From contig NZ_RHHQ01000017.1 in the NCBI RefSeq assembly GCF_003710825.1, forward strand, positions 1 to 64,000: 64,000 bases of DNA, in the 5' to 3' direction. Position numbers and translations under genes: made by a program. Shown here one piece after another: positions 1 to 8,481 of this stretch. The notes beneath the pieces were generated by a model. That model did not search any database and was not told where the DNA came from. It worked only from the letters and a program-made list of their open reading frames with translations. This DNA is from Brevibacillus fluminis (lineage in GTDB: Bacteria; Bacillota; Bacilli; Brevibacillales; Brevibacillaceae). The first letter of the stretch is position 1; every line of letters starts with the position of its first letter.

Positions 1-126
1 CATCACCCAGTTACGGACGACACTTGCGGTCGTGCCTAAAGACAAGGCAATCGATTCATAACTCTCAGTTCCTTCTAAATAGCGATGAACCGCTGACAAT
101 TTATCGTCTATAGTAAATTTAGCCAT
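1..126 (-). CDS. IS3-family transposase OrfA (helix-turn-helix), partial
   Basis: The first 42 codons of a transposase OrfA read leftward out of the window. The peptide starts MAKFTIDDKLSAVHRYLEG and continues into a helix-turn-helix (roughly residues 20-42, with SYESIALSLGTTASVVRNW). This is the typical N-terminus of the DNA-binding first ORF of IS3/IS150 elements, which recognises the IS ends and is usually fused to the DDE integrase by -1 frameshifting; that part lies outside. A ribosome site GGAGG lies about 12 nt before the ATG. The 3' end is missing because of the window edge, not because of a stop. Confidence 0.85.
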   Translation of the reverse strand, partial: MAKFTIDDKLSAVHRYLEGTESYESIALSLGTTASVVRNWVM

Positions 127-131
127 AGAAA

Positions 132-176
132 AACTGCACCTCCAATTGTTATGTGTCTAACAATTGGGGTGCAGTT
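132..176 (-). repeat. Inverted repeat at the IS end covering the transposase ribosome site
   Basis: AACTGCACC-T-CCAATTGTT at 132-150 is repeated inverted as AACAATTGG-GGTGCAGTT at 159-176, two 9-bp blocks differing by one extra base, with an 8-nt loop. On RNA entering the element from outside, the stem would include the GGAGG of the transposase. IS10- and IS50-type elements use such a fold to block translation from readthrough transcripts; applying that here is inference. Confidence 0.7.
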
Positions 177-227
177 CATCGGCAGGTGTTTTTTAGTGGG
201 AACGTTATTCGCCATTCATGCAAGCAG

Positions 228-1097
228 TCAAGCGAGCGGAATATAAATTTTCATTCGCATCGCATGCGGATAAATGGAACGCATCACATCCGTCACTTCA
301 AAATCCGGACCATCTGCCCGCTCGTAATTGGCGGCAGGCAGCCACACTCCATAAATGTATCGCCGCGTATTTTGCACGAGCTCCACCGAGCCAATCACGG
401 TAAACACCGCATACGTGCCTGCGGGAAGCTCCATATTGATTAGACCATACCTGAGTGGCTCGACGAACGTTTCTACTTCCTCGCCAACCAGAAAGGAAAA
501 GCGGCCATCATCCTGAAAATCATACGAGATTCCGTACGAGATCGCGGGTGCTTTTTTGTTAGGTATGTGCGAATAGCGTTCGTTTGTGCCGAAATCGTGA
601 TAAAACCGGGGAATTTCGGAAAAATACCGCTCATCTGCTAGTGTGGTGTGGTACGGAAAACCGGTAATCAGCATTTTGTCCATACGATGGATCATGGGTT
701 TGTTCATCGTCAATTCGCCTGTCAAACGGTTTTGGAAGGACAGGAAATCCATTTTGCCGGTCAGCTTCAGCGGGGGCGATTCCTTCCGGTACTTTGCTGG
801 CGTCGTGCCGAACCAGCTCTCAAAAGAGCGTGTGAATGCTTCCTGCGAGCCGTATTGAGCACCGAGTGCGATTTCGAGGATACTCGCGTCGGTTTCCTTC
901 AGCTGCAGTGCTGCTTCCGTCAAACGTCTTTGCCGAATATAGGCTTGTACCGAGAAACCGGTGATCGCCTGAAACAAGCGCTGGAAATGAAAAGGAGAGA
1001 AGCAAGCCGCTGCTGCGATATCGACAATCCCGCACTCGTCTTGCAGATGGTTTTCGATAAAGTCTATAGCGTTTTGGATGCGTTGATAATAATCCAT
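228..1097 (-). CDS. AraC-family transcriptional regulator with GyrI-like effector domain
   Basis: This protein of about 289 residues has an N-terminal AraC/XylS double helix-turn-helix (about 1-105) and a C-terminal GyrI-like small-molecule-binding domain (about 130-289, ending IYIPLA). That is the SoxS/Rob/BmrR-like layout in which the effector domain senses drugs or metabolites. I chose the ATG at 1097 (MDYYQRIQNAIDF) because a GGAGG lies 10 nt upstream and AraC proteins of this type begin there; an upstream in-frame start at 1142 would add 15 residues. The gene reads toward the IS element, so its transcript may enter the IS end. The effector and targets are unknown. Confidence 0.88.
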   Translation of the reverse strand: MDYYQRIQNAIDFIENHLQDECGIVDIAAAACFSPFHFQRLFQAITGFSVQAYIRQRRLTEAALQLKETDASILEIALGAQYGSQEAFTRSFESWFGTTPAKYRKESPPLKLTGKMDFLSFQNRLTGELTMNKPMIHRMDKMLITGFPYHTTLADERYFSEIPRFYHDFGTNERYSHIPNKKAPAISYGISYDFQDDGRFSFLVGEEVETFVEPLRYGLINMELPAGTYAVFTVIGSVELVQNTRRYIYGVWLPAANYERADGPDFEVTDVMRSIYPHAMRMKIYIPLA

Positions 1098-1255
1098 GGA
1101 ACAAGCGCCTCCGCAGTCGTTTTTTTCATCATTGTAGCGCAACTTCCTGCTGTTTTTTTGATATTGTGTGCTGATTTTTGTACCGAACGGTAATAAAATT
1201 GCACTTTGCTAGGGTCAAACCGTGCATCCGAACATGCTTTTCCGCTTAAAACATG

Positions 1256-1299
1256 ATAAGCTTATAGGTGGCTTTCAAAATGATAGCCAGCAAGCTTAT
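1256..1299 (+). promoter_or_regulatory. Leader hairpin ahead of mnmA
   Basis: ATAAGCTT (1256-1263) and TGGCT (1269-1273) pair with AGCCA (1285-1289) and AAGCTTAT (1292-1299). This makes a two-part stem in the untranslated region just before the mnmA ribosome site. No T-tract follows, so it is not an obvious terminator. Its role is unknown. Confidence 0.4.
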
Positions 1300-1326
1300 G
1301 TAAGAGAGAAAGGAAGCGGGTTTTCT

Positions 1327-2430
1327 ATGAAAAGACCTGAAGAGACGCGCGTCTTTGTCGGGATGTCTGGCGGCGTCGATTCTTCTGTTTCGGCCTTGCT
1401 GCTCAAAGAGCAGGGCTATGATGTGATCGGCATCTTTATGAAAAACTGGGATGATACCGATGAGTTTGGTCATTGCACGGCGGAAGAGGATTTCCAAGAC
1501 GTTCGCCGCGTATGCGACCAAATCGGTATCCCTTACTATACTGTCAACTTTGAAAAAGAGTATATGGATAAGGTATTCCAATACTTTTTGGAAGAGTACA
1601 AGGCAGGGCGCACGCCAAATCCGGACGTCATGTGCAACCGTGAGATCAAATTCGGCGAGCTGCTCAACAAAGTGATGAATCTGGGCGCAGATTATATCGC
1701 GACCGGCCATTATGCACGTGTCGAGCAAATCGACGGGGAGTACAAGCTTCTGCGCGGCGTGGATCAAAACAAAGACCAGACGTACTTCCTCAATGTGCTG
1801 GGGCAAGAGCAGCTGGCCAAAACCATGTTCCCTATCGGACACTTGCCCAAGCAGCAGGTTCGCGAAATTGCGGAGCGGGCTGGGCTTGCGACCGCGAAAA
1901 AGAAAGACAGCACCGGAATTTGCTTCATCGGCGAGAAAAATTTCCGCGAATTTTTGAGCAACTATTTGCCTGCAAAGCCGGGTGATATCGTCACCGTGGA
2001 CGGTGAGGTCATTGGCCGTCATGACGGGTTGATGTACTATACGCTTGGCCAACGCCAAGGGCTTGGGATCGGCGGTGGCTTTGGCGACAACAATCAACCG
2101 TGGTTCGTGGTCGACAAAGACTTGCCAACCAACCAGCTGATTGTAGGTCAAGGCTCCGACCATCCGCGCCTTTTCTCAACCAGCTTGATTGCCACCAATA
2201 TGTCATGGGTGAGCGATCATCCGAAAGAACAAGTTTTCACCTGTACAGCGAAGTTCCGTTATCGCCAGCCTGATCAGGAGGTTACCGTACATCTGCGCGA
2301 AGATGCAACATGTGAAGTGATATTTGCCAAACCGCAAAAAGCAGTAACGCCGGGACAGGCTGTCGTCTTCTATCGTGGCGAAGAATGTCTCGGCGGAGGT
2401 ACGATCGATCAAGTGAAGGGATTGGGATAG
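1327..2430 (+). CDS. mnmA: tRNA-specific 2-thiouridylase MnmA
   Basis: A cytoplasmic enzyme of 367 residues that thiolates U34 of tRNA-Lys, -Glu and -Gln to s2U with ATP and sulfur from a cysteine-desulfurase relay. The N-terminus has the PP-loop SGGVDSS. The catalytic cysteines are visible at about C103 (in PNPDVMCNREIKF) and C199 (in STGICFIGEKNF), matching the E. coli positions. The C-terminal part has the expected tRNA-binding/beta-barrel segment. I chose the ATG at 1327 because it follows a purine-rich ribosome site and gives the usual family length; the open frame runs back to 1222. The next gene starts 1 bp after the stop, suggesting cotranscription. Confidence 0.96.
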   Translation: MKRPEETRVFVGMSGGVDSSVSALLLKEQGYDVIGIFMKNWDDTDEFGHCTAEEDFQDVRRVCDQIGIPYYTVNFEKEYMDKVFQYFLEEYKAGRTPNPDVMCNREIKFGELLNKVMNLGADYIATGHYARVEQIDGEYKLLRGVDQNKDQTYFLNVLGQEQLAKTMFPIGHLPKQQVREIAERAGLATAKKKDSTGICFIGEKNFREFLSNYLPAKPGDIVTVDGEVIGRHDGLMYYTLGQRQGLGIGGGFGDNNQPWFVVDKDLPTNQLIVGQGSDHPRLFSTSLIATNMSWVSDHPKEQVFTCTAKFRYRQPDQEVTVHLREDATCEVIFAKPQKAVTPGQAVVFYRGEECLGGGTIDQVKGLG

Positions 2431-2431
2431 T

Positions 2432-2758
2432 GTGAATGCAACGACCAAATCAAAGATTTTCGTAATCGGTCTGGTAACCTTCGCCGTATTGGTCGGGTAC
2501 ACCGGCTTCATGGCAGTCCGAAACATCGAAGGCGTGCACAAGCAAGAGATCACCCGGGTCATCGGCGAACATGGCGGCGTCGTCAAATTGATTGAAGTCG
2601 TAGAAGCGGACACCAGTCCGTTTAAAGAAGCGGGCAAAGGGAATAACGTCTACAAAATCACATATACAAAAAATGGAGGAACCAAGACGGCTTGGTACTG
2701 TGCAATCAATCATTCCTCCATCAAGCAAGAACCGGAGGCATGGCAAATCGATGAGTAG
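2432..2758 (+). CDS. Small membrane-anchored protein of unknown function
   Basis: A 108-residue protein starting at GTG, one base after the mnmA stop, so probably translationally coupled. Residues about 8-27 form one hydrophobic helix (FVIGLVTFAVLVGYTGFMAV), followed by a soluble domain outside the membrane with alternating strands (VVKLIEVVEAD, YKITYTKNGG, TAWYCAINH). It resembles small one-helix Bacillus proteins such as the DUF3139 group in layout, but I do not recognise it with confidence. Confidence 0.7.
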   Translation: MNATTKSKIFVIGLVTFAVLVGYTGFMAVRNIEGVHKQEITRVIGEHGGVVKLIEVVEADTSPFKEAGKGNNVYKITYTKNGGTKTAWYCAINHSSIKQEPEAWQIDE

Positions 2759-2785
2759 CCTGCATGGGGAAGAGAGGGCATACAA

Positions 2786-3298
2786 ATGACTGAGTTTGCA
2801 GGTCTAACCGTATTGGGACAATTGATCCACCGTTTCGAGCCGAAAGTGGAAGGTGCTGTATTGACGATTTTGGCGCATGAGAATCGCGAAGAAATCACCA
2901 ACGCCTTGAAAAAAGGGTTGAATGCGGATGTAAACGTACAATACAGTTCGGGTGAATACACCAATCATCTGGCTGTGCTGAAGGTAGGTAGCCAAAAATA
3001 TACGTTTGCGCGCGATTACCGTGAAACCTATATCAGCGAGATCGGCTACAGCACGTGCCGGATCACGCCTGGTTCACACGGCGTACTCGTGTATCATACA
3101 GACTACCCCGGCGTCATTTCTGATGTATCCCGGATTTTGGCGGCAAGCCAAATCAATATCTCCAAATTGAATGTGTCACGCGAACAAAAAGGGAAAATGG
3201 CCCTGCTCATTTCGCTGACGGATGAAGAAATTCCGGCGCCTGTTCTGGCGGAGGTAGAGCGATTGCCGCAAGTCACCCGCGTTGTGTCGTTGCAATAA
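2786..3298 (+). CDS. Stand-alone ACT-domain protein related to SerA/SdaAB regulatory regions
   Basis: This protein of 170 residues has a C-terminal ACT domain (about 98-170) beginning VLVYHTDYPGVISDVSRILA, with the typical DxPG turn and a helix that ends near NISKLNVSRE. The first 95 residues look like the domain that precedes ACT in D-3-phosphoglycerate dehydrogenase and in the L-serine dehydratase beta subunit. No catalytic domain is present, so it is likely a free amino-acid-sensing or regulatory subunit; the ligand is probably an amino acid such as serine (inference). It is closed by an intrinsic terminator at 3311. Confidence 0.75.
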   Translation: MTEFAGLTVLGQLIHRFEPKVEGAVLTILAHENREEITNALKKGLNADVNVQYSSGEYTNHLAVLKVGSQKYTFARDYRETYISEIGYSTCRITPGSHGVLVYHTDYPGVISDVSRILAASQINISKLNVSREQKGKMALLISLTDEEIPAPVLAEVERLPQVTRVVSLQ

Positions 3299-3310
3299 AC
3301 ATCAAGAGAG

Positions 3311-3334
3311 GACCGGCGATTGCTGGTCTTTTTT
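3311..3334 (+). terminator. Intrinsic terminator after the ACT-domain gene
   Basis: GACCGGC-GATT-GCTGGTC stem-loop (one G-T pair) followed by six T. Confidence 0.8.
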
Positions 3335-3427
3335 ATTGCGCCATGTGTTATCAAAAGGTATGATGATTCCAGAATCTGCAAACGCTTGTTTCACCTTCGA
3401 TCGTAGTAAGAAAGCGAGGAATTCACG

Positions 3428-4123
3428 ATGAACATGCGCAGCGCATGGTGTGTGATGCTGGTAGCCGCATGGCTGCTGACGGCTTGCACGAACCATGATA
3501 CAGAGCAACCCAGCACGCCCGCGAGCGGGGCGACACCAGGAATTCCTGCCACATCGACCACGGCTAAGGAAACGAGCGTTCCGGCAAAAGGCATCATCCG
3601 TGCGGAACCGGAGCAGCTTTTTACTGGTGAAGAGAAAAAGTACCAGCCTTTCGTCGGATCAATGTCAGGTGGCGTGAAATTCACCTATTCAGGGAACAAA
3701 AATACGATTGGCGTGGATGTCGAGCTGTGGGAGAACGGGAAAAAGCAACAAACGCTCGTCTCTACTGAATCACCTTTGGATCGTCCGAGTGAAAAATCGA
3801 AAGGCATGTATAACGGGGAGTTCATTGCCGCCGTATCCGGGATTAAGACGGAAGGAGACCAGCAACGCTACGATATCAAATTCACTTTGACAGATGAACA
3901 AGGCACAGTGACAAATGAATTTTCAGCAGAAAAGCACCCTTCATTCCAGCTATCAAGCCTGATGGCGCTGCAAGGCCCTGCACAGGCTGGCGAGGACACA
4001 GGTCTAGCCGTATGGGGGTTCCAGGCAACGGATGAACATAGCTTAAGCTCGACGGGCTCGATTTTGGAGGATGTTAGAAAAGCAAAATACGCGATCGTCT
4101 TTCGGATCGTAGTCAAAGATTGA
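3428..4123 (+). CDS. Lipoprotein of unknown function
   Basis: A protein of 231 residues with a lipoprotein signal peptide: charged start, hydrophobic core and lipobox LLTAC with the acylated cysteine near residue 20. A Thr/Pro/Ser-rich linker (about 25-55) leads to a beta-rich domain (about 65-225; e.g. VKFTYSGNKNTIGVDVELWE). It should sit on the outer face of the cytoplasmic membrane. A GAGG site precedes the ATG. The following thioredoxin-like gene starts 19 bp downstream, so the two are probably in one operon. No enzyme motif is visible. Confidence 0.8.
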   Translation: MNMRSAWCVMLVAAWLLTACTNHDTEQPSTPASGATPGIPATSTTAKETSVPAKGIIRAEPEQLFTGEEKKYQPFVGSMSGGVKFTYSGNKNTIGVDVELWENGKKQQTLVSTESPLDRPSEKSKGMYNGEFIAAVSGIKTEGDQQRYDIKFTLTDEQGTVTNEFSAEKHPSFQLSSLMALQGPAQAGEDTGLAVWGFQATDEHSLSSTGSILEDVRKAKYAIVFRIVVKD

Positions 4124-4142
4124 TGAGGGATGGAGAAGAGTT

Positions 4143-4448
4143 GTGATCAAGGAACTCACCTATGACCAGCTGGAGGAAAAACGCGCTTTCCAGCAGGCAA
4201 CTTTCACTCTTTTCGTGTATACACCTCTTTGCGGTACGTGTAAAGCAACGGAACGGATGCTTCATGTCGTCTTGCAAATGCTGCCCGGCGCTGCGTTGTT
4301 CAAATGCAACATCAATGTGATGCCGCAGCTGGCGTCGCAGTGGCAAATTCAGAGTGTTCCTTGCCTGATGGTATTTCGGCAAGGAGAGTTAATCAAGCAG
4401 GAGTATGCAATGAAATCCGTGATTGACTTGATGGCGCTCTTGTCGTGA
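4143..4448 (+). CDS. Thioredoxin-like protein (YtpP type)
   Basis: A protein of 101 residues starting at GTG after GGAGAAG. It has a thioredoxin fold with active site CGTC (in FVYTPLCGTCKATERML) and the cis-proline loop SVPCLMVFRQGEL. The active site differs from the classical CGPC, and the first part is short as in YtpP-like thioredoxins of Bacillus. No signal peptide, so cytoplasmic thiol-disulfide exchange is likely. The substrate is unknown. Confidence 0.85.
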   Translation: MIKELTYDQLEEKRAFQQATFTLFVYTPLCGTCKATERMLHVVLQMLPGAALFKCNINVMPQLASQWQIQSVPCLMVFRQGELIKQEYAMKSVIDLMALLS

Positions 4449-4510
4449 TAGACACCCATCCTCCCCTCGCATCATATACAGGTAGATAGAAGGTGTCGAG
4501 GAGGAGGAAC

Positions 4511-5797
4511 ATGCAAATCCATGTGGTAGCACAGGGGGAAACCGTCAACAGCATTGCCCAAACATTCGAAATCGATCCGAACCGGATCATCGATGCCAAT
4601 GAAATTCCAGAGCCGTATCAGTTGGTTGTGGGTGAAGCATTGGTGATTCCGATCGTTGGCGAGTATTACACCGTGAAGGCAGGGGACAGCCTGTATAAGA
4701 TTTCGCGGCAGTTTGGGATCCCGATGGCAAGAATTGCGGAGGCGAACGGCATGTCGCTCTACCGGCCGCTCAAAGTTGGGCAGCGCCTGCACATTCCGCC
4801 AGGGAGAAGACGCAACGCGGATATTTATGCCTATGCAGATACCCATTACGGTAGGGTCAGCAAACTGGTAGAGGAAGAGGCGCGAAAGGCAGCGCCGCAG
4901 CTCACCTTTCTCGGTCCGTCTGGGTACGCGATCCAACGCGACGGTACGCTGAAGCCACCGGGATTGGATGAGTTTTTTGCGATTGCAAGGAACAATCATG
5001 TCGCGATGTCAATGGTGGTCATCAATCTGGAGCATGACCAATTCAGCACGGAACTGGCACACGTAGTTTTGCATGATGATGCGCTGCAAGACCGCCTGCT
5101 TACGCAAATTTTAAAAACGGCGGAAGAACAAAACTTCCGTGATGTTCATTTTGATATCGAGCGTGTTGCACCGGACGATAGGGAAGCGTATAACCGTTTT
5201 CTGAGGAAAGCGGCCGATCGGATTCACAATGCAGGCTTGCTTTTTTCCACCGCATTGGCGCCGAAGACGAGTGCTGCACAGGCGGGGGAATGGTATACTG
5301 CACACGATTACAAAGTGCATGGGGAAGTCGCTGATTTCGTCATCATCATGACCTATGAGTGGGGCTATAGCGGAGGGCCGCCGCTTCCGGTATCGCCGAT
5401 CAATTCGGTACGCCGTGTGTTGGAGTATGCCAAGACAGAGATTCCGGCAGAAAAAATCATGATGGGACAAAACTTGTACGGCTATGACTGGACGCTGCCT
5501 TTCGTGCGCGGGACAAAAGCGAAAGCGATCAGCCCGCAGGGAGCGATCGCCTTGGCTCGAAAACAGCAGGTAGCCATTTCGTACGATACCAAGGCCCAGG
5601 CCCCCAATTTCAACTATACCGATGCTGACGGCAAGGAACATAAGGTCTGGTTCGAGGATGCACGGTCCATTCAGGCCAAGTTTCAATTGGTCAAAGAGCT
5701 TGGCATCCGCGGCGTCAGCTATTGGCGGCTCGGCTTTCCGTTTCCGCAAAACTGGCTCTTGATCGAATCTAACTTCCGTGTGACAAAACGAGTGTGA
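4511..5797 (+). CDS. LysM / glycoside hydrolase 18 spore cortex-lytic-type enzyme (SleL/YaaH-like)
   Basis: A protein of 428 residues with two N-terminal LysM modules (about 1-45 and 50-96, the second ending VGQRLHIPPG) and a GH18 domain (about 105-425). The GH18 catalytic strand reads FRDVHFDIERV, giving a reduced DxxDxE motif with the proton-donor glutamate; MTYEW and SYWRLG are further conserved pieces. Relatives (SleL/YaaH) are N-acetylglucosaminidases that degrade cortex peptidoglycan during spore germination. No signal peptide is present, as usual for proteins placed in the spore from the mother cell. The ATG at 4511 follows AGGAGG at 4499; an in-frame start at 4493 lies within that ribosome-site region. 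Confidence 0.9.
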   Translation: MQIHVVAQGETVNSIAQTFEIDPNRIIDANEIPEPYQLVVGEALVIPIVGEYYTVKAGDSLYKISRQFGIPMARIAEANGMSLYRPLKVGQRLHIPPGRRRNADIYAYADTHYGRVSKLVEEEARKAAPQLTFLGPSGYAIQRDGTLKPPGLDEFFAIARNNHVAMSMVVINLEHDQFSTELAHVVLHDDALQDRLLTQILKTAEEQNFRDVHFDIERVAPDDREAYNRFLRKAADRIHNAGLLFSTALAPKTSAAQAGEWYTAHDYKVHGEVADFVIIMTYEWGYSGGPPLPVSPINSVRRVLEYAKTEIPAEKIMMGQNLYGYDWTLPFVRGTKAKAISPQGAIALARKQQVAISYDTKAQAPNFNYTDADGKEHKVWFEDARSIQAKFQLVKELGIRGVSYWRLGFPFPQNWLLIESNFRVTKRV

Positions 5798-5835
5798 AGA
5801 AAAAAGCTTGTTTACGATCGAAATTGACACATTTG

Positions 5836-5868
5836 GTCTCCGATTCAGTAGGAGACTTTTTTCTTTTT
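5836..5868 (+). terminator. Intrinsic terminator after the LysM/GH18 gene
   Basis: GTCTCC-N9-GGAGAC followed by a T-rich run. Confidence 0.75.
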
Positions 5869-5919
5869 CCTGTACAATAGAGTGAAACTGTATGCAAGAA
5901 GTAGAAAGGGGTTTGACGT

Positions 5920-6159
5920 ATGGGAGAATGCCGACTCAACCACAGTCTGCAAGACGTTTCGAGTAAGCTGGAGGAGCAGAAAGCGTATTTGCCTTCCGAC
6001 ATCGTTCTACAGCTACAGGCGTGTTTGCAGCAACCTCTTGAGCAAGAGATTTTGAATCAGCTGTTCCATCTGCTGAAAAAGTACGATTTGGCAGAGGATG
6101 CAGTCAGGCTGGAACGCGACGCACAATTCAAGACACTATTACAAGGGCTTACGTCCTGA
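5920..6159 (+). CDS. Small helical protein of unknown function
   Basis: A 79-residue, Leu/Gln/Glu-rich, probably all-helical soluble protein behind a good AAAGGGG site. No motif recognised. Its 3' end overlaps the 3' end of the convergent DUF2203 gene by 21 bp. Confidence 0.7.
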   Translation: MGECRLNHSLQDVSSKLEEQKAYLPSDIVLQLQACLQQPLEQEILNQLFHLLKKYDLAEDAVRLERDAQFKTLLQGLTS

Positions 6160-6534
6160 AAATCCATCATAGAGCCCATGGTAATGCGAGATGCTAGGCT
6201 CCCCCTGCTTCCAGCATAAAAGCACTTCAGCTCCATCTATGAGAGCAGGAAAGTCGATCAAACCGATGTCAATATCTTTCACTTGAATGCCTTTGGCATG
6301 GATGGCGTCCAAGTGCAACTGGATTTCTAACTGCATGAATTCCATCGAGCACTCCAGCTTAAAGATTGTCTCATCAAGCTGGCTGGTTTTTGCTTGTGGT
6401 TGCTGCTTGATGACTTGCAGTTCTTTATAGGCACGAAGAAAATCCGATCGTTTCATTTGCATGAAGCTGAGCTCTCCTTGCATAAAGGGAAGGAGCGAAT
6501 TTGCCTCGTCCAAGGTAAAATAACGTTTTGCCAT
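6139..6534 (-). CDS. DUF2203-family protein
   Basis: A protein of 131 residues beginning MAKRYFTLDEANSLLPFMQ, the usual DUF2203 N-terminus, and ending with the conserved GLIDFPALIDG, LCWKQGEPSISHYH and GFSGRKPL blocks. The function of the family is unknown; it is soluble with a helical N-terminal half. The ATG at 6534 follows AGGAGG by 7-8 nt; a GTG three codons upstream is inside that site. It is convergent with, and overlaps, the preceding small gene. Confidence 0.88.
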   Translation of the reverse strand: MAKRYFTLDEANSLLPFMQGELSFMQMKRSDFLRAYKELQVIKQQPQAKTSQLDETIFKLECSMEFMQLEIQLHLDAIHAKGIQVKDIDIGLIDFPALIDGAEVLLCWKQGEPSISHYHGLYDGFSGRKPL

Positions 6535-6617
6535 TTGTTGCACCTCCTGTCTTGGATTATACTCGAAATAGCGAGTGTTTTACCATGCTTGAACGTGCCT
6601 GACGTAAAGGAGACGCT

Positions 6618-7826
6618 ATGACGAAAAAACGATATTATGAAGATGCATATTTGCAAACATTCCAAGCGGGAATCATTAGTCGCGGCAAGGAAGCCGACGG
6701 GACAAGCTATGTTGTGCTTGACCAGACGGCGTTCTACCCAACGGGTGGTGGTCAGCCTTCCGATCTGGGCTACATTGCGGACGTCGCGGTTGTCGATGTC
6801 GAAGAAGTGGATGGCGAGATACGCCATCGATTGGCAGCGCCTTTGGCAGATGAAATTGTGGAAGTTACCGGGACGATTGATTGGGAACGCCGCTTTGACC
6901 ATATGCAGCAGCATACAGGCCAACACATTTTGTCTGCGGCATTCGATGAACTGATCGAGGCGCCGACGGTTGCGTTTCACCTTGGGCGCGAAACGGTTAC
7001 GATCGATATCGCGACAAGCGACCTGTCAGCCGAAAAAGCGCAGGTTGTCGAGCGGCTGGCCAATCAAATCGTGCTGGAGAATCGCGATATTACGGCCCGT
7101 TTTGTCGATGAAGCGGAGCTGGCTGCGATGCCGCTGCGCAAACCGCCGACAGTGACGGAAAACATCCGGATCGTCGCGATCGATCGATTTGATTACAACC
7201 CATGCGGAGGCACCCACCCCGCACGCACAGGGGAAGTAGGCATGATCAAAATTCTCGGTTGGGAGAAGGCGAAAGGGAACACCCGTGTCGAATTCGTCTG
7301 TGGCCTGCGCGCGCTGGCTTCATTCGGTCAAAAGCAAACGGTGATCAAGGAACTGACTCGCCTGTTGGCAGCCCAGGAATTTGAGCTGCCTGCGCAAATT
7401 ACGCGGCTGCTTGCAGAGCGCAAGGAGCTTGAATACCAGATTGGAGAATTCAAATCCCTGCAGCTGGAACAGGAAGCGCGCGAGCTGTTGAATACCGCGG
7501 TGCCGGTGCGCAGCTACTTGGTCGTAAAGCAAGTATTCGCGAACCGTACGATCCAGGAGCTGCAAAAGCTTGCACAGTTGATTTGCACGCAAAACCCGGC
7601 GGCAATCGCCCTGTTGGCGGGAACGGGAGCCAAAACGCAGCTGGTATTCTCGCGCGGAACGGACGTGAAGCTGGCGATGAACGCATTATTGAAAGAGACG
7701 CTGGTTCTGATCGACGGCAAAGGCGGAGGGTCTCTCACCACTGCCCAAGGGGGCGGAGAAAGCCAAAAGCCTGCGGATGAATTGCTGGTCCATGCAAGTG
7801 GATTGATTGAAACAAGTGAGGAGTGA
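6618..7826 (+). CDS. Alanyl-tRNA editing protein, AlaX-like with DHHA1 domain
   Basis: A protein of 402 residues homologous to the editing and C-terminal domains of alanyl-tRNA synthetase, acting in trans to hydrolyse mischarged Ser- or Gly-tRNA-Ala. The zinc-binding motifs are HTGQH (about residues 101-105) and CGGTH (about 196-200). A coiled-coil segment (about 255-290) leads to a DHHA1-type region rich in Gly near the end (GKGGGSLTTAQGGG). This is the long AlaX form found in Bacillota. GGAG precedes the ATG, and kapB starts 6 bp after the stop. Confidence 0.93.
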   Translation: MTKKRYYEDAYLQTFQAGIISRGKEADGTSYVVLDQTAFYPTGGGQPSDLGYIADVAVVDVEEVDGEIRHRLAAPLADEIVEVTGTIDWERRFDHMQQHTGQHILSAAFDELIEAPTVAFHLGRETVTIDIATSDLSAEKAQVVERLANQIVLENRDITARFVDEAELAAMPLRKPPTVTENIRIVAIDRFDYNPCGGTHPARTGEVGMIKILGWEKAKGNTRVEFVCGLRALASFGQKQTVIKELTRLLAAQEFELPAQITRLLAERKELEYQIGEFKSLQLEQEARELLNTAVPVRSYLVVKQVFANRTIQELQKLAQLICTQNPAAIALLAGTGAKTQLVFSRGTDVKLAMNALLKETLVLIDGKGGGSLTTAQGGGESQKPADELLVHASGLIETSEE

Positions 7827-7832
7827 GGGCAG

Positions 7833-8222
7833 ATGATGATGCCGAACATAGGACAATTGGTTGCAGCCCATCATAAGACGGGTGCATACATAGCGGAAGT
7901 CGTCGAGATTGCGGGAAGCAAGGCGCTGCTCAAAACGCTTGGCGTCACCAAGCACCCAACACAAGGAGACTTACATAACCCCAACCAGGCCGATGTCGTG
8001 TTGTTTCATCAACGGCGGGCGCTTGCCTATTTGGAAAAAGTGTGGGTACCGCTCCAAGCGATCGAGGTGTATGAAGGGAGCATTCCCGACTATCAAGCGA
8101 CACTGCGCGAAGCGCTCGAAAAAGAGATTGCCCATTGGACCCAAGCACTGCCATCTCGTTTTGCAGAACGCTGTCTGATTGAACTGGAGAACTTGAAAAC
8201 GGATTATTTCCCGAAGGGATGA
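7833..8222 (+). CDS. kapB: Kinase-associated protein KapB
   Basis: A protein of 129 residues matching KapB of Bacillus: KTGAYIAEVVE near the start, then the conserved KHPTQGDLHNP, FHQRRALAY and YEGSIPDYQ blocks. In B. subtilis KapB supports sensor kinase KinB in feeding the sporulation phosphorelay. Although called a lipoprotein there, no clear lipobox is visible here, so localisation is uncertain. Three consecutive ATG codons follow the ribosome site; the first is used here. No kinB is adjacent. It is linked tightly to the upstream editing gene and the downstream CDGSH gene. Confidence 0.9.
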   Translation: MMMPNIGQLVAAHHKTGAYIAEVVEIAGSKALLKTLGVTKHPTQGDLHNPNQADVVLFHQRRALAYLEKVWVPLQAIEVYEGSIPDYQATLREALEKEIAHWTQALPSRFAERCLIELENLKTDYFPKG

Positions 8223-8232
8223 CTATAGCACG

Positions 8233-8481
8233 ATGGCCATGTATGACAAAAATAAACCATATGTAATCGTCGAGGAACCAGGACTGAAAATGTATTGTGC
8301 TTGCGGCTTGACAGAGGAAGCACCGTACTGCGACGGTTCCCATAACGGAAAGGAGACGGGAAAACGCCCGTATCTGGTCAAAATCGAAGAGACCAAAACC
8401 GTACGCGTATGCGGTTGCGGCCGTTCCGGGCGCTTGCCCTGGTGTGACGGTGCACATAACAAAGGATGTGAAGAAGAGTGA
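8233..8481 (+). CDS. CDGSH iron-sulfur domain protein (two motifs)
   Basis: An 82-residue protein with two CDGSH-type [2Fe-2S] sites: CACGLTEEAPYCDGSH (about 22-37) and CGCGRSGRLPWCDGAH (about 60-75). Each has the three-Cys/one-His ligand pattern of mitoNEET-type clusters; proteins with two motifs in one chain form the class-3 group. Electron transfer or cluster transfer is the likely role, partner unknown. The small membrane ORF that follows starts within its stop codon. Confidence 0.92.
   Translation: MAMYDKNKPYVIVEEPGLKMYCACGLTEEAPYCDGSHNGKETGKRPYLVKIEETKTVRVCGCGRSGRLPWCDGAHNKGCEEE

Larger units (their letters stand above)
1..178 (-). mobile_element. IS3-family insertion sequence, left-truncated by the window edge
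   Basis: The end of an insertion sequence enters the window from the left. Its outer end, read on the minus strand from 178, begins TGAACTGCACCCCAATTG, which resembles the ends of IS150-group IS3 elements. The first transposase ORF starts 52 bp inside this end. Only the orfA-proximal end is visible, so completeness and the target duplication cannot be judged. It sits 50 bp beyond the 3' end of the minus-strand AraC gene. Confidence 0.8.

Noticed and set aside
1246..2163. 305-residue minus-strand ORF
   Set aside because: Antisense shadow of mnmA.
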